A program made the translations under genes and the position numbers. Positions 63,936-64,000 of a stretch of DNA of 64,000 bases are shown one piece after another (the first letter of the stretch is position 1; every line of letters begins with the position of its first letter). The stretch is from Marinilongibacter aquaticus (GTDB lineage Bacteria; Bacteroidota; Bacteroidia; Cytophagales; Spirosomataceae), in contig NZ_CP083757.1 in the NCBI RefSeq assembly GCF_020149935.1, positions 1,116,001-1,180,000 on the forward strand, written 5' to 3'. The notes beneath the pieces were generated by a model. That model did not search any database, was not told the DNA's origin, and saw only the letters and a program-made list of their open reading frames with translations.

Positions 63936-64000
63936 CGTGTATGCCTTGTACCCTGAGCAGGTTGTCGGACAGCGTTGAAGGAGCGAGGCCCGATGAAGTG

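Overview
The window comes from a member of the Bacteroidota, probably a cytophaga- or flavobacterium-like environmental bacterium; I cannot place the genus. The phylum is indicated by a SusC/SusD pair, BfmA/BtgA and DUF5712-type mobilization genes, a LytTR regulator beside secreted 3-coathanger-like and beta-helix proteins, a TAnnTTTG promoter box, and HPF/BON/GH130 stress genes typical of the phylum. Most of the window is accessory DNA: almost every 10 kb carries remnants of integrases, resolvases or transposases, toxins or defence genes, and many genes are broken by one small lesion.

Layout. 0-2.3 kb: four ordinary genes (VOC protein, DoxX-like, Crp/Fnr, small DMT transporter). 2.5-5.5 kb: unrecognised minus-strand genes, two of them paralogues of which one is frameshifted. 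5.8-8.7 kb: recombination scar with two resolvase tails, a broken tyrosine recombinase, an IS3 remnant and an integron-like cassette carrying a Shedu (DUF4263) nuclease. 8.9-12.4 kb: two secreted proteins with LytTR and LuxR-type regulators. 12.4-14.1 kb: degenerate DNA. 14.1-17.6 kb: RtcB RNA ligase with an overlapping partner gene, a divergent frameshifted WYL regulator and a two-repeat CRISPR relic.

17.66-30.46 kb: a putative 12.8-kb integrative mobilizable element bounded by a 17-bp direct repeat, with a broken integrase at the right end, relaxase and accessory mobilization genes, an oriT-like region, and cargo for electrophile and peroxide stress (MFS pump, Ohr, SDRs, nitronate monooxygenase, cupin, DJ-1 relic, tautomerase, YceI). 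A Crp/Fnr protein in the element and three TGTGA-N6-TCACA-like sites upstream of three cargo units suggest a self-contained regulon. A TetR gene and an SDR gene each have a GACCG-NN-CGGTC operator.

31.2-46.2 kb: an envelope and general-stress island (CsbD-like, SPFH, desaturase, cold shock, bestrophin, AraC-type, BON, cupin, GH130, glycosyltransferase, HPF) in which at least seven genes have nonsense or frameshift lesions, ending at a tRNA-Thr-like relic. 46.4-52.3 kb: a GC-rich SusD/SusC/TlpA-like locus with an abrupt composition edge and a nested hairpin at its 3' end. 52.8-54.4 kb: XRE regulator, RadC-like JAB protein and an orphan RHH antitoxin. 54.75-57.6 kb: a complete SPARTA system (TIR-APAZ plus short prokaryotic Argonaute). 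58.6-64 kb: an array of Rhs C-terminal toxin tips with neighbouring immunity candidates and duplicated core fragments, running off the right edge.

The strongest systems are SPARTA, the Shedu cassette, the mobile stress element with its probable regulon, and the Rhs tip array. SPARTA and Shedu are known families; the cassette logic, the element and the regulon are my inferences from sequence.
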